From Pseudomonadota bacterium (GTDB lineage: Bacteria > Pseudomonadota > Gammaproteobacteria > Burkholderiales > SG8-39), in the NCBI GenBank assembly GCA_947455195.1, contig CANGMI010000004.1:186001-250000 (forward strand): a DNA stretch of 64,000 bases, read 5' to 3'. The position numbers and the translations under genes are program-made. Each line of letters begins with the position of its first letter. Within the stretch, counting starts at the first letter, position 1. Of the stretch, positions 1 to 8,187 are shown piece by piece. A model generated the notes under the pieces. The model ran no database searches. It was given only the letters and a program-made list of their open reading frames with translations, and was not told the DNA's origin.

Positions 1-1
1 T

Positions 2-1054
2 CAGGGCTATACGGCCAATCGGCTCCACGGTGTCACGCGCAATCCGTGGAACCTGACACTCACGCCCGGGGGGTCCAGTGGGGGTGCGGTGGCCGCCGTG
101 GCCAGTGGCATCGGACCGGTTGCGATCGGCACCGATGGTGGTGGCTCCCTGCGTCGCCCTGCGGCTCACACCGGGCTCTTCGCCCTGAAGCCATCGGCAG
201 GACTGATCCACAGGCGCCATGGCTTGCCCGCCGTTCTCGGCGACTTCGAGGTGGTCGGGCCGATCAGCCGTACGGTGGACGATGCCGAGCGCGTTCTCGA
301 TGTCATGGTGCAGCGCGCTGGGGGCATGTTCGGTCGCGCGGGCGAGGTTGCTGCGGCCCCCGGACGGCTGCAGATCGGCGTGCTGCGGCGCATCGGTGAT
401 ACGCCCGTCGCGCCCCTGATCGCCGAAAGTCTCGAGCAGGCGGTCTCCGACCTGTCGAGGCTGGGGCACGAGATCATCGAACTGCCTGCAGGCCATCCGA
501 TCGAAGTCATGATGCATGAGATCAACGAGCGGATCTGGCCCGTCATCGGACAAACGGCCCTTGCGTGGCTCGCCGAGCATGGGGGCGCAGGGCTGGCCGG
601 CGCGGCTGCTCCGATGGACGACTCTCTCGCGGCGAGCCTGCCGGCAGCGAGGGCGATTTCGGCCGTGAGCTATCTTGATGCGCTCGAGTCGGTGCGACGC
701 ATGCGCGAATGCCTGTCTGCCGGGCTGCCCGGCTGCACCGTTCTCCTCACCCCGGCGACGGCGGCGATGCCTTGGGCGGCTGAGTTGCCTTTTCCGCCAA
801 CGATCGATGGGAAGCCGGTGGGGCCTCGCGGACACGCCGTGTTCACGGCGCTTGCGAACGCCGCCGGCCTGCCGGCCATGAGCGTTCCCAGCTGGCACCC
901 GGCGGGTACGCTGCCGATCGGCATGCAGTTTGTTGGCGGGCCGCGCTCCGAATCCCTGCTGCTCGCGCTCGCGCGCTCACTCGAACGCGCGCGCCCGTGG
1001 TGCGGCGATTGGCCAACGCTGTCCCGGCCCGCATGCGGACTGCCCCGGTCCTGA
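2..1054 (+). CDS. Amidase signature family enzyme, C-terminal part (5' end outside window)
   Basis: This is the C-terminal 350 codons of an amidase-signature hydrolase; the start lies before the window. The frame opens with GGSSGG at about codons 23-28, the region that carries the cis-serine, followed by [12 protein letters not shown] at about 42-53, which holds the family's nucleophilic serine. The catalytic lysine would lie upstream. The protein is presumably cytoplasmic and hydrolyses an amide or a ureido acid. The next gene is a cyanuric-acid-hydrolase/barbiturase homologue. Amidase-signature enzymes such as AtzE (1-carboxybiuret hydrolase) and ureidomalonase act directly after that ring opening, so a linked function is inferred. 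Family assignment is firm; the substrate is not known. Confidence 0.9.
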   Translation, partial: QGYTANRLHGVTRNPWNLTLTPGGSSGGAVAAVASGIGPVAIGTDGGGSLRRPAAHTGLFALKPSAGLIHRRHGLPAVLGDFEVVGPISRTVDDAERVLDVMVQRAGGMFGRAGEVAAAPGRLQIGVLRRIGDTPVAPLIAESLEQAVSDLSRLGHEIIELPAGHPIEVMMHEINERIWPVIGQTALAWLAEHGGAGLAGAAAPMDDSLAASLPAARAISAVSYLDALESVRRMRECLSAGLPGCTVLLTPATAAMPWAAELPFPPTIDGKPVGPRGHAVFTALANAAGLPAMSVPSWHPAGTLPIGMQFVGGPRSESLLLALARSLERARPWCGDWPTLSRPACGLPRS

Positions 1055-1160
1055 TCGAGCCGTCCATCACGGCTGAGTGCTTGTCGAGACCTGTCGAGCG
1101 TCAGCCGCTGAATCCCATCTTTTCAACCCGTCAGTGCCTTCCCCTGCAAGGAGGATTCTC

Positions 1161-2270
1161 ATGCGTGCCGAGGTTCGACGTTTCACCATGGCTCACCCGG
1201 GCGATGTCAGCGCACTGGCCGCTGCCATCGACCGTGGCGAGGTAACCGCCGCCTCGATCGTCGCCATCATCGGGAAGACCGAGGGCAACGGCGGGGTGAA
1301 TGACTTCACGCGTGGCTACTTCACCCAATCGCTGATGCTCATGCTCTCGGGCTATCTGGGCGAACCGGCCGAGTCGCTCAAGGCCCGACTGCCCTGCGTG
1401 CTCTCTGGTGGCACCGAGGGTGTGCTCAGCCCCCATTACGTGGTGTTCATGCGAGTACCCGATGCAAGCGACGCACGGCCCCCAGCTGGCGGGTTCTCTC
1501 TGGCGGTGGGAACCGCGTTCAGCGACCCGTTGCCCGCCGAGGCTGTGGGGCGTGCGGCCCAGGTTCGCAGCGTGGCCCAAGCCGTGCAGGCCGCCATGCG
1601 CGATGCCGGCCTGGTGTCAGCTTCCGAGGTGCAGTTCGTGCAGGTCAAGTGTCCGTGCGTGACCTCGGAACGCGCGGCTGACGCGCTTGCACGCGGCGCA
1701 TCCCCCCGAACCAGCAATCCGGGCCGGTCAATGGCCTATGCCCGGGCCGCTGGCGCCTTCGGCGTGGCGCTTGCCCTCGGCGAGCGAACCGAGTCCGATC
1801 TGGATGAAAGCGCCATGCTCGAGGACTTCTCCGTCCAGTCCTCCCGAGCCAGCATCTCTTCGGGGGTCGAAGTGGTCAGCAACGAAGTCATCGTGCTCGG
1901 GAACAGCAGTGCCTGGAGCGGCCCGCTGCTGGTGTCCTGCCACGTCATGCAAGATGCCCTGGACATTGCGGGCGTGACCCTTGCACTGGAGGGTGCAGGC
2001 ATCCACCCGTCCCCTCAGGTCAGTGGTGTCGATCGCGCGCGCATCCGCGGCGTTTTCGTGAAGTGTGAGCCCGATCGTCGCGGGCGCATTGCCGGCAACC
2101 GCCACACCATGCTCGATGACACGGACATCGATGCCCAACGGCACATCCGGGGTGCGCTCGGAGGCCTGGTATCGGGTGTCATTGGTGACAATCGGATCTT
2201 CGTGTCGGGCGGTGCCGAACATCAGGGGCCGGATGGTGGCGGCCTGCTTGCCGTGGTGGCCGAACGCTGA
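1161..2270 (+). CDS. Ring-opening amidohydrolase (cyanuric acid hydrolase / barbiturase family)
   Basis: A 369-residue cytoplasmic enzyme of the small AtzD/barbiturase family, which hydrolytically opens cyanuric acid or barbituric acid. The three internal repeats each carry the family's Lys and Ser elements: GKTEGNG (Lys39) with LSGGTEGVLSPH (Ser82), VQVKCP (Lys163) with the serine cluster near 229-234, and FVKCEPD (Lys301) with SGGAEHQGP (Ser349). The length is usual for the family. The ATG at 1161 was chosen because AAGGAGG lies at 1148-1154, six bases upstream; an in-frame ATG at 1077 would add residues with no family match. The amidase upstream suggests a two-step ring opening and side-product hydrolysis. 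Cyanurate and barbiturate cannot be told apart from sequence alone. The 3' end overlaps the convergent gene by 49 bases. Confidence 0.9.
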   Translation: MRAEVRRFTMAHPGDVSALAAAIDRGEVTAASIVAIIGKTEGNGGVNDFTRGYFTQSLMLMLSGYLGEPAESLKARLPCVLSGGTEGVLSPHYVVFMRVPDASDARPPAGGFSLAVGTAFSDPLPAEAVGRAAQVRSVAQAVQAAMRDAGLVSASEVQFVQVKCPCVTSERAADALARGASPRTSNPGRSMAYARAAGAFGVALALGERTESDLDESAMLEDFSVQSSRASISSGVEVVSNEVIVLGNSSAWSGPLLVSCHVMQDALDIAGVTLALEGAGIHPSPQVSGVDRARIRGVFVKCEPDRRGRIAGNRHTMLDDTDIDAQRHIRGALGGLVSGVIGDNRIFVSGGAEHQGPDGGGLLAVVAER

Positions 2271-3124
2271 GCCCCGGGCAGGCGCTCGAGCAGGCAGGCA
2301 ATGAGGCGCCGATCGTCTGCGTCAAAGAGCGTCGCCGCGTCGCCCGACTCGCGGGTGGGTTGCGCGGACAGCAGAGTGCTCGCCTCGGATCTGAAGTGGC
2401 GTCGCCAGGCCGTCCAGGCGGCGCGCGGGTCACTCGTGTCATAGCCAATGGCTTGCAGAGCAAGTACCGGATCGGCGACGAGAGCGCTCGACCGTTGCGC
2501 CTCGGGGCTGCACCACAAGCCGAAGCCCCTCTGGGCCAGTTGTGCCCAGGGGAACAGCCGGTTCGGGTCGACCTTGCGCCGTGGCGCGACATCGCCATGC
2601 CCCAGAATGTTCTGTGTCGGCAGTCGATAGCGCGAGACCAGATCCTGAAGAAGAGCGAGCAAGGTGTCGATCTGTGGCGGCGGAAACGGCTCATCCCCGG
2701 CGTTGACAAGCTCGATGCCGATCGATGCCGAGTTGAGATCGCTGTCACCGCCCCACCGGGCGTCGCCGGCATGCCATGCCCGGTGGCGTTCGTCGACCAG
2801 TTGGTGAAGCGCGCCAGTGCGGTCGATGAGGTAATGCGCACTGACCCCGGCACTCGCACTGGTCAGGGTTTTCAACGCGCTCGCGAAGGTCGTGCTGCCG
2901 GTGTGATGCAGGATGATGAATTCCGGCCGACGGTCGCCATAGTTGGGAGACGGGCTCCAGGTGACGGGCAGTTGCGGCCCCATGATGCGCGTTGGCGCGC
3001 AGGCAGCGCAGAGCGCAGCAAACGCGATCCCGAGCAGCCAGCTTGACCTTGAGGAGCCGACACGCGCCGGAAGCGCCTGGCGTACCGACTGGGGCAGCAC
3101 GCACCTGCGCTCAGCGCCAGTCAT
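2222..3124 (-). CDS. N-acetylmuramoyl-L-alanine amidase (AmiD-like lipoprotein)
   Basis: A 300-residue amidase_2 (AmpD/AmiD) protein that cleaves the MurNAc-L-Ala bond of peptidoglycan or anhydro-muropeptides. A hydrophobic segment at about 30-41 ends in a cysteine-rich stretch (Cys39/Cys42), so it is probably a lipoprotein facing the periplasm. The zinc site is visible as ILHHTGS (His73) and GHGDVAPRRKVDP (His176, Asp186), with a conserved Glu in IGIEL near 138. The region after about 200 looks like the helical C-terminal domain of AmiD. The true start could be one of several upstream codons; the longest frame is kept because it precedes the signal segment. Its 3' end runs 49 bases into the convergent ring-opening hydrolase gene. 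Confidence 0.85.
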   Translation of the reverse strand: MTGAERRCVLPQSVRQALPARVGSSRSSWLLGIAFAALCAACAPTRIMGPQLPVTWSPSPNYGDRRPEFIILHHTGSTTFASALKTLTSASAGVSAHYLIDRTGALHQLVDERHRAWHAGDARWGGDSDLNSASIGIELVNAGDEPFPPPQIDTLLALLQDLVSRYRLPTQNILGHGDVAPRRKVDPNRLFPWAQLAQRGFGLWCSPEAQRSSALVADPVLALQAIGYDTSDPRAAWTAWRRHFRSEASTLLSAQPTRESGDAATLFDADDRRLIACLLERLPGAQRSATTASRPPPSGP

Positions 3125-4130
3125 CGATCACCCATTGGCTTTCGCCGTCTTCCAGTTCACCCCAGGGCCTGTGCATCCGCACCCCCTGGAACTCGCTTCG
3201 AAACCCCATGTCGATCAGGTGTCGATAGGCGGCATGGCGGCTGGTCACCATGCCGAGCACGACTCGCTCGGCACCATGGTCGCGGGCGACTGCGGCACAG
3301 GCATGAACCAGATCGGTCAGGCGTTCAGCGCTGCGTTCGTCTGCCGCAACCTGCCCGTACTTGACGAAGAGGTTGCGTGACCCACCCTCGCTCGCCGCGC
3401 CGACGTGGCAGATGGCCAGCCCGGTCAGAAGGCCCGCCTCATGCAGGGCAAGCACCTCGCCGTGCCCGTGGTCGATCACGCCACGCATCTCGCGCCTCAG
3501 ATCGAGACCCGGGCAGATGCCTCCGGTGAAGCGAGATGCTTCGGCGAGCAGCCGAGTCGGGTCGGGTGCAGCGGCACCCGAGGTGGTGCCACGGTACCTG
3601 CTCCAGGGCAAGGTGGCCCGGGGCAAGGGGGCGGCGGCTCGCGCCAGCACGACAGTGAGACCGCGCGGCCAGAATCCGAAGCTCTGATAAAGGCGCAGGT
3701 GCCGAGGACTGAGCGGGTTGGTGAAAAGCCCCGCTGCGGTACAGCCCCACCGATCGATGGCGTCAACGAGCTCGCGCAGCAGCGCCCGGGCGATTCCCCG
3801 ATTCCAGAACGCAGGGTCGACACAGACCGGCCCGATGAGTCCTACGCGGCCCCACTGGCTGGCTACCCCGAAACCGGCGATGACTCCCTCCACCCGCGCC
3901 ACGAAACTGGCCTCGGGATACATCTGGAAGCGGTTGAGCACCAACCCCGAGTCGCCGCGAAACTGCATGGGGTCGGGAAGTCTGAGCTCGGTGCCGAAGG
4001 ACAGTCGCAGGATACGATCGGCCGCCGCGAGGTCTTCGACGTGCATCGGCACGATGACCGGTGCTGCTGATCCAGCCGAGGGCGCCATCGCGGGCGTGGC
4101 GGACCGTTCGTGGCTGGAGGTTTCAGACAT
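3111..4130 (-). CDS. GNAT family N-acetyltransferase
   Basis: A 339-residue protein with a GNAT fold in its first half: a beta-strand rich segment around VIAGFGVAS, then CVDPAFWNRGIARALL, whose RGIARAL is the acetyl-CoA pyrophosphate-binding motif, and LYQSFGFWPRG, the usual end of the fold. The second half (about 190-339) also looks GNAT-like but lacks a clear acetyl-CoA motif, so a degenerate second domain is possible. The ATG at 4130 was chosen because it overlaps the upstream cupin stop by eight bases, as expected in a coupled pair; the open frame continues upstream only as cupin antisense-frame sequence. Its acceptor is unknown. It also overlaps the start of the amidase lipoprotein gene by 14 bases. 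Confidence 0.8.
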   Translation of the reverse strand: MSETSSHERSATPAMAPSAGSAAPVIVPMHVEDLAAADRILRLSFGTELRLPDPMQFRGDSGLVLNRFQMYPEASFVARVEGVIAGFGVASQWGRVGLIGPVCVDPAFWNRGIARALLRELVDAIDRWGCTAAGLFTNPLSPRHLRLYQSFGFWPRGLTVVLARAAAPLPRATLPWSRYRGTTSGAAAPDPTRLLAEASRFTGGICPGLDLRREMRGVIDHGHGEVLALHEAGLLTGLAICHVGAASEGGSRNLFVKYGQVAADERSAERLTDLVHACAAVARDHGAERVVLGMVTSRHAAYRHLIDMGFRSEFQGVRMHRPWGELEDGESQWVIDDWR

Positions 4131-5097
4131 CGGGCAACCGCTCCTCGCGCCAGCACTCGAGCCGCTCCTGAGCCCCCCGATCAGAGAAGCTGAAGAGCAG
4201 ACTATCGCTTTCACACCGGATACGACTCGCAGTCCAGCTCGGGAGTGTGAAGATGTCATGCCGGCCCCATTCGAGGGTTCTTGCCGGTGTCTCGGTCTGT
4301 CCCGCCCCGCGCAGGCACACGTGTACGGTGCTGTCGGTCGAGCGCACCGACTGTCCGCGAAAACCGGCCGGCAGAAGGCTGACGAAGACAGCCATCGTTG
4401 GTAGCGGATCACGGCCGGTGCGAGGGTCGACAAGTCGCGTTCGCCAGCCCCAGACCGGATCGGGCTCGGTGGTGGTGCGCAGGTCTTCCAGGGCGGCAAG
4501 TGTCTCTTTCCACGGATAGCGCCACTTCATGCCAGACCGGTCGGGATCATCAGGACGGGGACCGGCGGAGGAGGGCAACTCGAAGAAGGTCGCATCGAAG
4601 AGGCGCACGATGGCGTTATCGAGGCCGTCGAGCCAGATCACATCCTCGGTGCCCGGATTGGCGTGCCCATGCCAGGTAAGCGCAGGCGTGATGACAAAGT
4701 CACCTTCATGCATCGTGACAGGCTCGCCATCGAGGAAGGTCTGCGCACCGTTGCCGCTGAGGATCAGGCGAAAGGCACTCTGGGTATGGCGGTGCGCAGG
4801 GGCCGTCTCTCCAGGCCGCAGCAACTGCACGCATGCGTAAAGCGTCTGCGTGGTACCCGAGAAGGGTGGCAGGGCCGGGTTGTTGCACACGAAGACTCGG
4901 CGATCGGCATGTTCAACCGGCATGTGCTCTCCAGCCCGATGCAACAGGGACTGGTAATCGCGTGCCGGCCAGCACGCAATGCGATTGAGTGGGCTTGGTT
5001 CCCGCGGCACATAGCGCGATGTTTCGACCCAGAGCGGTTGCAGGTGTGCTGCGGCAGCCGCGCGATACAGTTCGCTCAGACCAGATTCAGCAGTCAT
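4123..5097 (-). CDS. Gentisate 1,2-dioxygenase-like bicupin protein
   Basis: A 324-residue bicupin of the gentisate 1,2-dioxygenase / 1-hydroxy-2-naphthoate dioxygenase family, which uses Fe(II) to cleave rings bearing adjacent hydroxyl and carboxyl groups. The N-terminal cupin holds the iron ligands: PAHRHTQSAFRLI supplies two histidines and PALTWHGH another, followed by EDVIWLDGLD, a strongly conserved segment of this family. The second cupin lacks a HxH pair, as is usual. The start at 5097 (MTAESGLSE) fits homologue length. A decarboxylase-type amidohydrolase starts 106 bases away on the other strand, which suggests an aromatic-acid pathway. The exact substrate (gentisate, salicylate or a relative) is not determined. 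Confidence 0.8.
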   Translation of the reverse strand: MTAESGLSELYRAAAAAHLQPLWVETSRYVPREPSPLNRIACWPARDYQSLLHRAGEHMPVEHADRRVFVCNNPALPPFSGTTQTLYACVQLLRPGETAPAHRHTQSAFRLILSGNGAQTFLDGEPVTMHEGDFVITPALTWHGHANPGTEDVIWLDGLDNAIVRLFDATFFELPSSAGPRPDDPDRSGMKWRYPWKETLAALEDLRTTTEPDPVWGWRTRLVDPRTGRDPLPTMAVFVSLLPAGFRGQSVRSTDSTVHVCLRGAGQTETPARTLEWGRHDIFTLPSWTASRIRCESDSLLFSFSDRGAQERLECWREERLPDV

Positions 5098-5159
5098 CGG
5101 GCAGGGTCTCCGCAGGGATTCAGACTGAATCGTAACCGCGGCCGTGCAAGGCTGGCGCA

Positions 5160-5165
5160 TATAAT
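5160..5165 (+). promoter_or_regulatory. Probable -10 element of the amidohydrolase gene
   Basis: A perfect TATAAT stands out in the GC-rich gap between the divergent cupin and amidohydrolase genes. It would give a leader of about 30 bases before the ATG at 5204, with a GACGGAG ribosome site between. No convincing -35 box is seen at 16-18 bases upstream. Confidence 0.5.
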
Positions 5166-5203
5166 CGGACGCTTCCATCTGCCCTGATCCCGACGGAGTC
5201 ACC

Positions 5204-6166
5204 ATGCTGCCTGCGAAGAAGTCCACCATCATCGCTCTGGAAGAGCACTACTGTGACCCGATCGTGACTGCCCATTTCAAGGGCCCGAGCGGTCATCAGC
5301 CCTCGCTGCGGGCCCGCCTGGAAGATGTCGGCGAAGGTCGGATCAAGGCGATGGACGAAGCCGGGATCGACCTCCAGATCCTGTCGCACGCAGCGCCCGC
5401 CACGCAACGACTCGACCCGGTGACGGCCGTGACGGTGGCCCGCGCCGCCAACGACCGGCTCAACGAGACAGTGCGTCTGCACCCGGACCGCTTTGCGGGC
5501 TTTGGCGTCCTGCCGACAGCCGACCCGACCGGGGCTGCCGATGAACTCGAGCGCGTCGTCAGTCAATTCGGCTTCAAGGGCGCCATGGTGCATGGCCTGA
5601 CCAACGGTGCATTCCTCGACGAGAAACGGTTCTGGCCGATCTTCGAACGCGCCCAGGCCCTGGATGTCCCGATCTACATGCATCCGGCCATTCCGCACCC
5701 GGCGGTGATCGAGGCCTACTACCGCGACTATGTCGAGGATTTCCCCTCGATTCTGAGCGCAGGTTGGGGATTCACGGTCGAGACGGCCACGCAAGCCATC
5801 CGGATGGTGCTGAGCGGGGTGTTCGAGGCCTATCCACGTCTGAAGATCATCATCGGACACATGGGCGAGGGTCTGCCCTTCTCGCTGTGGCGCATCGACC
5901 AGGCGATGTCGCGCAGTGGCAACCGGGCGCTCGACTTCCGGGCCACTTTCTCGGAACACTTCTGGATCACGACCAGCGGCAACTTCTCCAACCCGGCGCT
6001 GCTCTGCTCTGTGCAGGAACTCGGGGTTGACCGCATCATGTTCTCGGTCGACTGGCCCTATGTCGAAAATACCCAGGGCACCGAGTGGCTGCGGCAATTG
6101 CCGCTCTGTGCCGAGGACCGAGAGAAGATCATGAACGGGAACGCGCGGCGGCTGCTGAGGATCTGA
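5204..6166 (+). CDS. Amidohydrolase (2,6-dihydroxybenzoate/gamma-resorcylate decarboxylase type)
   Basis: A 320-residue TIM-barrel metal enzyme of the amidohydrolase_2/ACMSD group, whose members decarboxylate hydroxybenzoates (gamma-resorcylate, 2,3-dihydroxybenzoate) or hydrolyse lactones. The metal motif is ALEEHYCDP (Glu12-Glu13-His14) near the N-terminus, then YMHPAIPHP (metal His), IIGHMGEGLPF and FSVDWPYVE, whose Asp is the usual last ligand or general base. These spacings match gamma-resorcylate decarboxylase more than true amidases. The ATG at 5204 has GACGGAG eight bases upstream. The neighbouring gentisate-dioxygenase-like gene is divergent, so the two may serve one hydroxybenzoate route. 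Two hairpins follow the stop codon. Confidence 0.85.
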   Translation: MLPAKKSTIIALEEHYCDPIVTAHFKGPSGHQPSLRARLEDVGEGRIKAMDEAGIDLQILSHAAPATQRLDPVTAVTVARAANDRLNETVRLHPDRFAGFGVLPTADPTGAADELERVVSQFGFKGAMVHGLTNGAFLDEKRFWPIFERAQALDVPIYMHPAIPHPAVIEAYYRDYVEDFPSILSAGWGFTVETATQAIRMVLSGVFEAYPRLKIIIGHMGEGLPFSLWRIDQAMSRSGNRALDFRATFSEHFWITTSGNFSNPALLCSVQELGVDRIMFSVDWPYVENTQGTEWLRQLPLCAEDREKIMNGNARRLLRI

Positions 6167-6209
6167 TCGGCCTGCGGCAGGCATCCCGGACGCATGCCGC
6201 AGGCCGGTC
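6165..6209 (+). terminator. Long stem-loop after the amidohydrolase gene
   Basis: A 12-bp perfect stem (arms 6168-6179 and 6195-6206, extendable by three more pairs) with a 15-base loop starts at the stop codon of the amidohydrolase. There is no T run, so it may end transcription weakly or protect the mRNA 3' end. Confidence 0.5.
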
Positions 6210-6274
6210 ATGCGGGTCGTGTCGCCGAGGCCCGCGATCGCCGACCTCGCCCGTTCAACGAGTGAGGGACAGAC

Positions 6275-6304
6275 CCGATGCAGTGCACGCATGCACCGCA
6301 TCGG
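6275..6304. terminator. Second stem-loop between convergent genes
   Basis: Arms 6275-6287 and 6292-6304 pair over 12 of 13 positions around a four-base loop. It lies between the convergent amidohydrolase and binding-protein genes and could act in both directions. No T tract on either side. Confidence 0.45.
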
Positions 6305-6329
6305 ACCGATTGCGGGCCTTGACTGAGGG

Positions 6330-7307
6330 TCAGCCCCGATAGCCGTGTTCGCGAAACCAGCGCTCCGCGCCAGGATGGAGCGGGACGTCCATCGGGGTAG
6401 CCTCGGTCTCGGTCCCGATCTGGCGGATTCCCTCGAATGGCGCCCAGGGGTTGTCGTCCTCCCACTGGATCTGCTTTTCGCGCGCATGAATTGCAGCGCA
6501 GATCTTGTAGACATCCTCATCCGGCAGGGACGCTCGTGTGTAGAGCGGCCAACCGCTGAAGTCGATGCAGGGATAGTCGTCGCGCAGGTGCGGATACCGA
6601 CCGGCCGGAATGATGACCTTGCGCCAACCCAACGATTCGAGGGCGGTAAAGATCGCCGGTTCAGGTGCAACAGGCTGGAATCCGGCTTCAAGTGCCGCCT
6701 CGAACCAGCGTACCAGGCCTTCATCGAAGATCGCATCGATGGTGCCGGCACGCATCGCGGTCATGCGCCGTTCGTCACCCGGCCCGGTGTTGAGCTGCAG
6801 GCTGCCACCCCACGACTCGAGGTCGGCGAGGCTGAATCCGTACTGGCGAAACACCTGGTCGATGAGTATCCGGCTCGAATGATTGCGGTCTTCCCGCGTC
6901 GACAGGCGCAAGGGCAGGCGGCGGTCACGAATGTCGGCCAGCGAGCGGATGCCAGCCGCAGGGTTCACCATGAAGGCGAATCGGTCCCAGGACGGGTAAT
7001 TGGCAACCATGCGTAGCGGAAGTGGCGCATCGAACAATCCGACACCACGCACGGCCTGCGTCAGAAGCGCCGACGGGTTCACGATGGCAAGATCGAGCGA
7101 GCCAGCGGCGACCGCATGTGCCAGATGAGGCGCCCCGGTTGCCATGCGCAGCCAGGGCGTGAACGCGTCCCCCGATCCACGACCCACCGCGATGCACATG
7201 TCGCGATTGCCGTCATACGGTGTTGCCGGGTCACCGGCCACATGCAGGCCGATTTCCCAAAGCAGCTTGCAGCGCAGGAAGTTGGCACCTTTCGGGAGGG
7301 GTTCCAT
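6330..7307 (-). CDS. TAXI/NMT1-like solute-binding protein, no clear signal peptide
   Basis: A 325-residue protein with the type 2 periplasmic-binding fold of the TAXI (TRAP-associated) or NMT1/THI5 group: an early glycine-rich segment near VGRGSGDAF, then LAIVNPSALLTQAV, SLADIRDRRLPLRLS and RAGTIDAIFDEG, the usual order of ligand-binding strands. The start at 7307 (MEPLPKG) leaves no export signal. A longer frame could begin at 7412 with a short hydrophobic stretch (MVFSVVAWALW), but that would overlap the divergent DUF1275 start codon, sharing the same CATG. No TRAP permease is present, so it may be an orphan binding protein or a cytoplasmic ligand sensor. Function is unknown. Confidence 0.6.
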   Translation of the reverse strand: MEPLPKGANFLRCKLLWEIGLHVAGDPATPYDGNRDMCIAVGRGSGDAFTPWLRMATGAPHLAHAVAAGSLDLAIVNPSALLTQAVRGVGLFDAPLPLRMVANYPSWDRFAFMVNPAAGIRSLADIRDRRLPLRLSTREDRNHSSRILIDQVFRQYGFSLADLESWGGSLQLNTGPGDERRMTAMRAGTIDAIFDEGLVRWFEAALEAGFQPVAPEPAIFTALESLGWRKVIIPAGRYPHLRDDYPCIDFSGWPLYTRASLPDEDVYKICAAIHAREKQIQWEDDNPWAPFEGIRQIGTETEATPMDVPLHPGAERWFREHGYRG

Positions 7308-7410
7308 GAGCAGATCTCGGCCTTTCAGGGGTAGGCTGGCATGATAACTGCTTGGCGCCAACCGCTGATCGGGCTGCGACCAGAGCGCCCACGCAACGAC
7401 GGAGAACACC

Positions 7411-8073
7411 ATGAACGAAGTCCGTGACCGCTTCCAGGGTGTGGCCGCTGCCACGCTGTGCGCAGCGGCCGGCATGGCCGATGCCATCGGCTATGTGAAC
7501 AGCGACGTGTTCGCGGCCAACATGACCGGCAATACCGTTCTGGTCGGGCTCTCGCTCGCCGAAGGGCAGTGGCTGCTGGCGTTCGAACGCGCGTCGACCG
7601 TTCTGGCCTTCATGGCCGGGGCCATCATCGGACGCGGCCTGCTGCTGGGCCAGCGCGGCCGGGTTCTCCTGCCCTTCCTGCTGGAAGTCGTACTGATCCT
7701 GGGAAGCGCGGTCTCCGATGCACGAGGCGTGGTGTCCGTTGCACTGATTGCGCTCGCGATGGGGGTGCAATCGACAGCGATGGCCCGTTTTCGCGGTGTC
7801 GCGGTGAGTACCGTCGTCGTGACCAGCAGCATCGCGCGCCTCTGCGAGGCCTTCGTAGACCGTTATTCGGGCGCTCGCCGCAAGCATGTGGTGCCCACAA
7901 CCGGTGCGGCACTGTTTGCCAGTTGCTGGCTCGCCTATGGTGCAGGTGCGGTACTGGCCGGGTCCCTGTTGAAGCTCTCGGCCCTGTCGCTCGTGATCCC
8001 GGCGATGATGGTACTGGTCATCACGCTGCTTCTGGCGTGGGAGGAGAGACGCCGTCGTCATGCCGCACGCTGA
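7411..8073 (+). CDS. DUF1275 (YoaK-like) membrane protein
   Basis: A 220-residue integral membrane protein of the DUF1275/YoaK family. It opens with the family signature AGMADAIGY...FAANMTGNTVL (about 20-44) and has about six hydrophobic segments, ending in a basic tail (EERRRRHAAR) expected on the cytoplasmic side. The ATG follows GGAG by six bases. The family has no established biochemical role; transport has been proposed. It precedes, in the same direction, a run of Bug binding proteins, with a 114-base gap that carries a possible promoter. Confidence 0.85.
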   Translation: MNEVRDRFQGVAAATLCAAAGMADAIGYVNSDVFAANMTGNTVLVGLSLAEGQWLLAFERASTVLAFMAGAIIGRGLLLGQRGRVLLPFLLEVVLILGSAVSDARGVVSVALIALAMGVQSTAMARFRGVAVSTVVVTSSIARLCEAFVDRYSGARRKHVVPTTGAALFASCWLAYGAGAVLAGSLLKLSALSLVIPAMMVLVITLLLAWEERRRRHAAR

Positions 8074-8110
8074 CCGGATCAGACGGCCCGCGCGGACTGG
8101 CTCGATTCGT

Positions 8111-8116
8111 TATAGT
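8111..8116 (+). promoter_or_regulatory. Possible -10 element before the Bug gene run
   Basis: TATAGT lies in the 114-base gap between the DUF1275 gene and the first Bug gene, about 70 bases before the ATG at 8188. No good -35 box is seen, so this is tentative. Confidence 0.3.
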
Positions 8117-8187
8117 TCAGAAGCATGCGCGGTATCGGCATGTTCCCTTGGTGGTCAACGTCAGCCTCATCGGCAGGAGCTTCGAGC

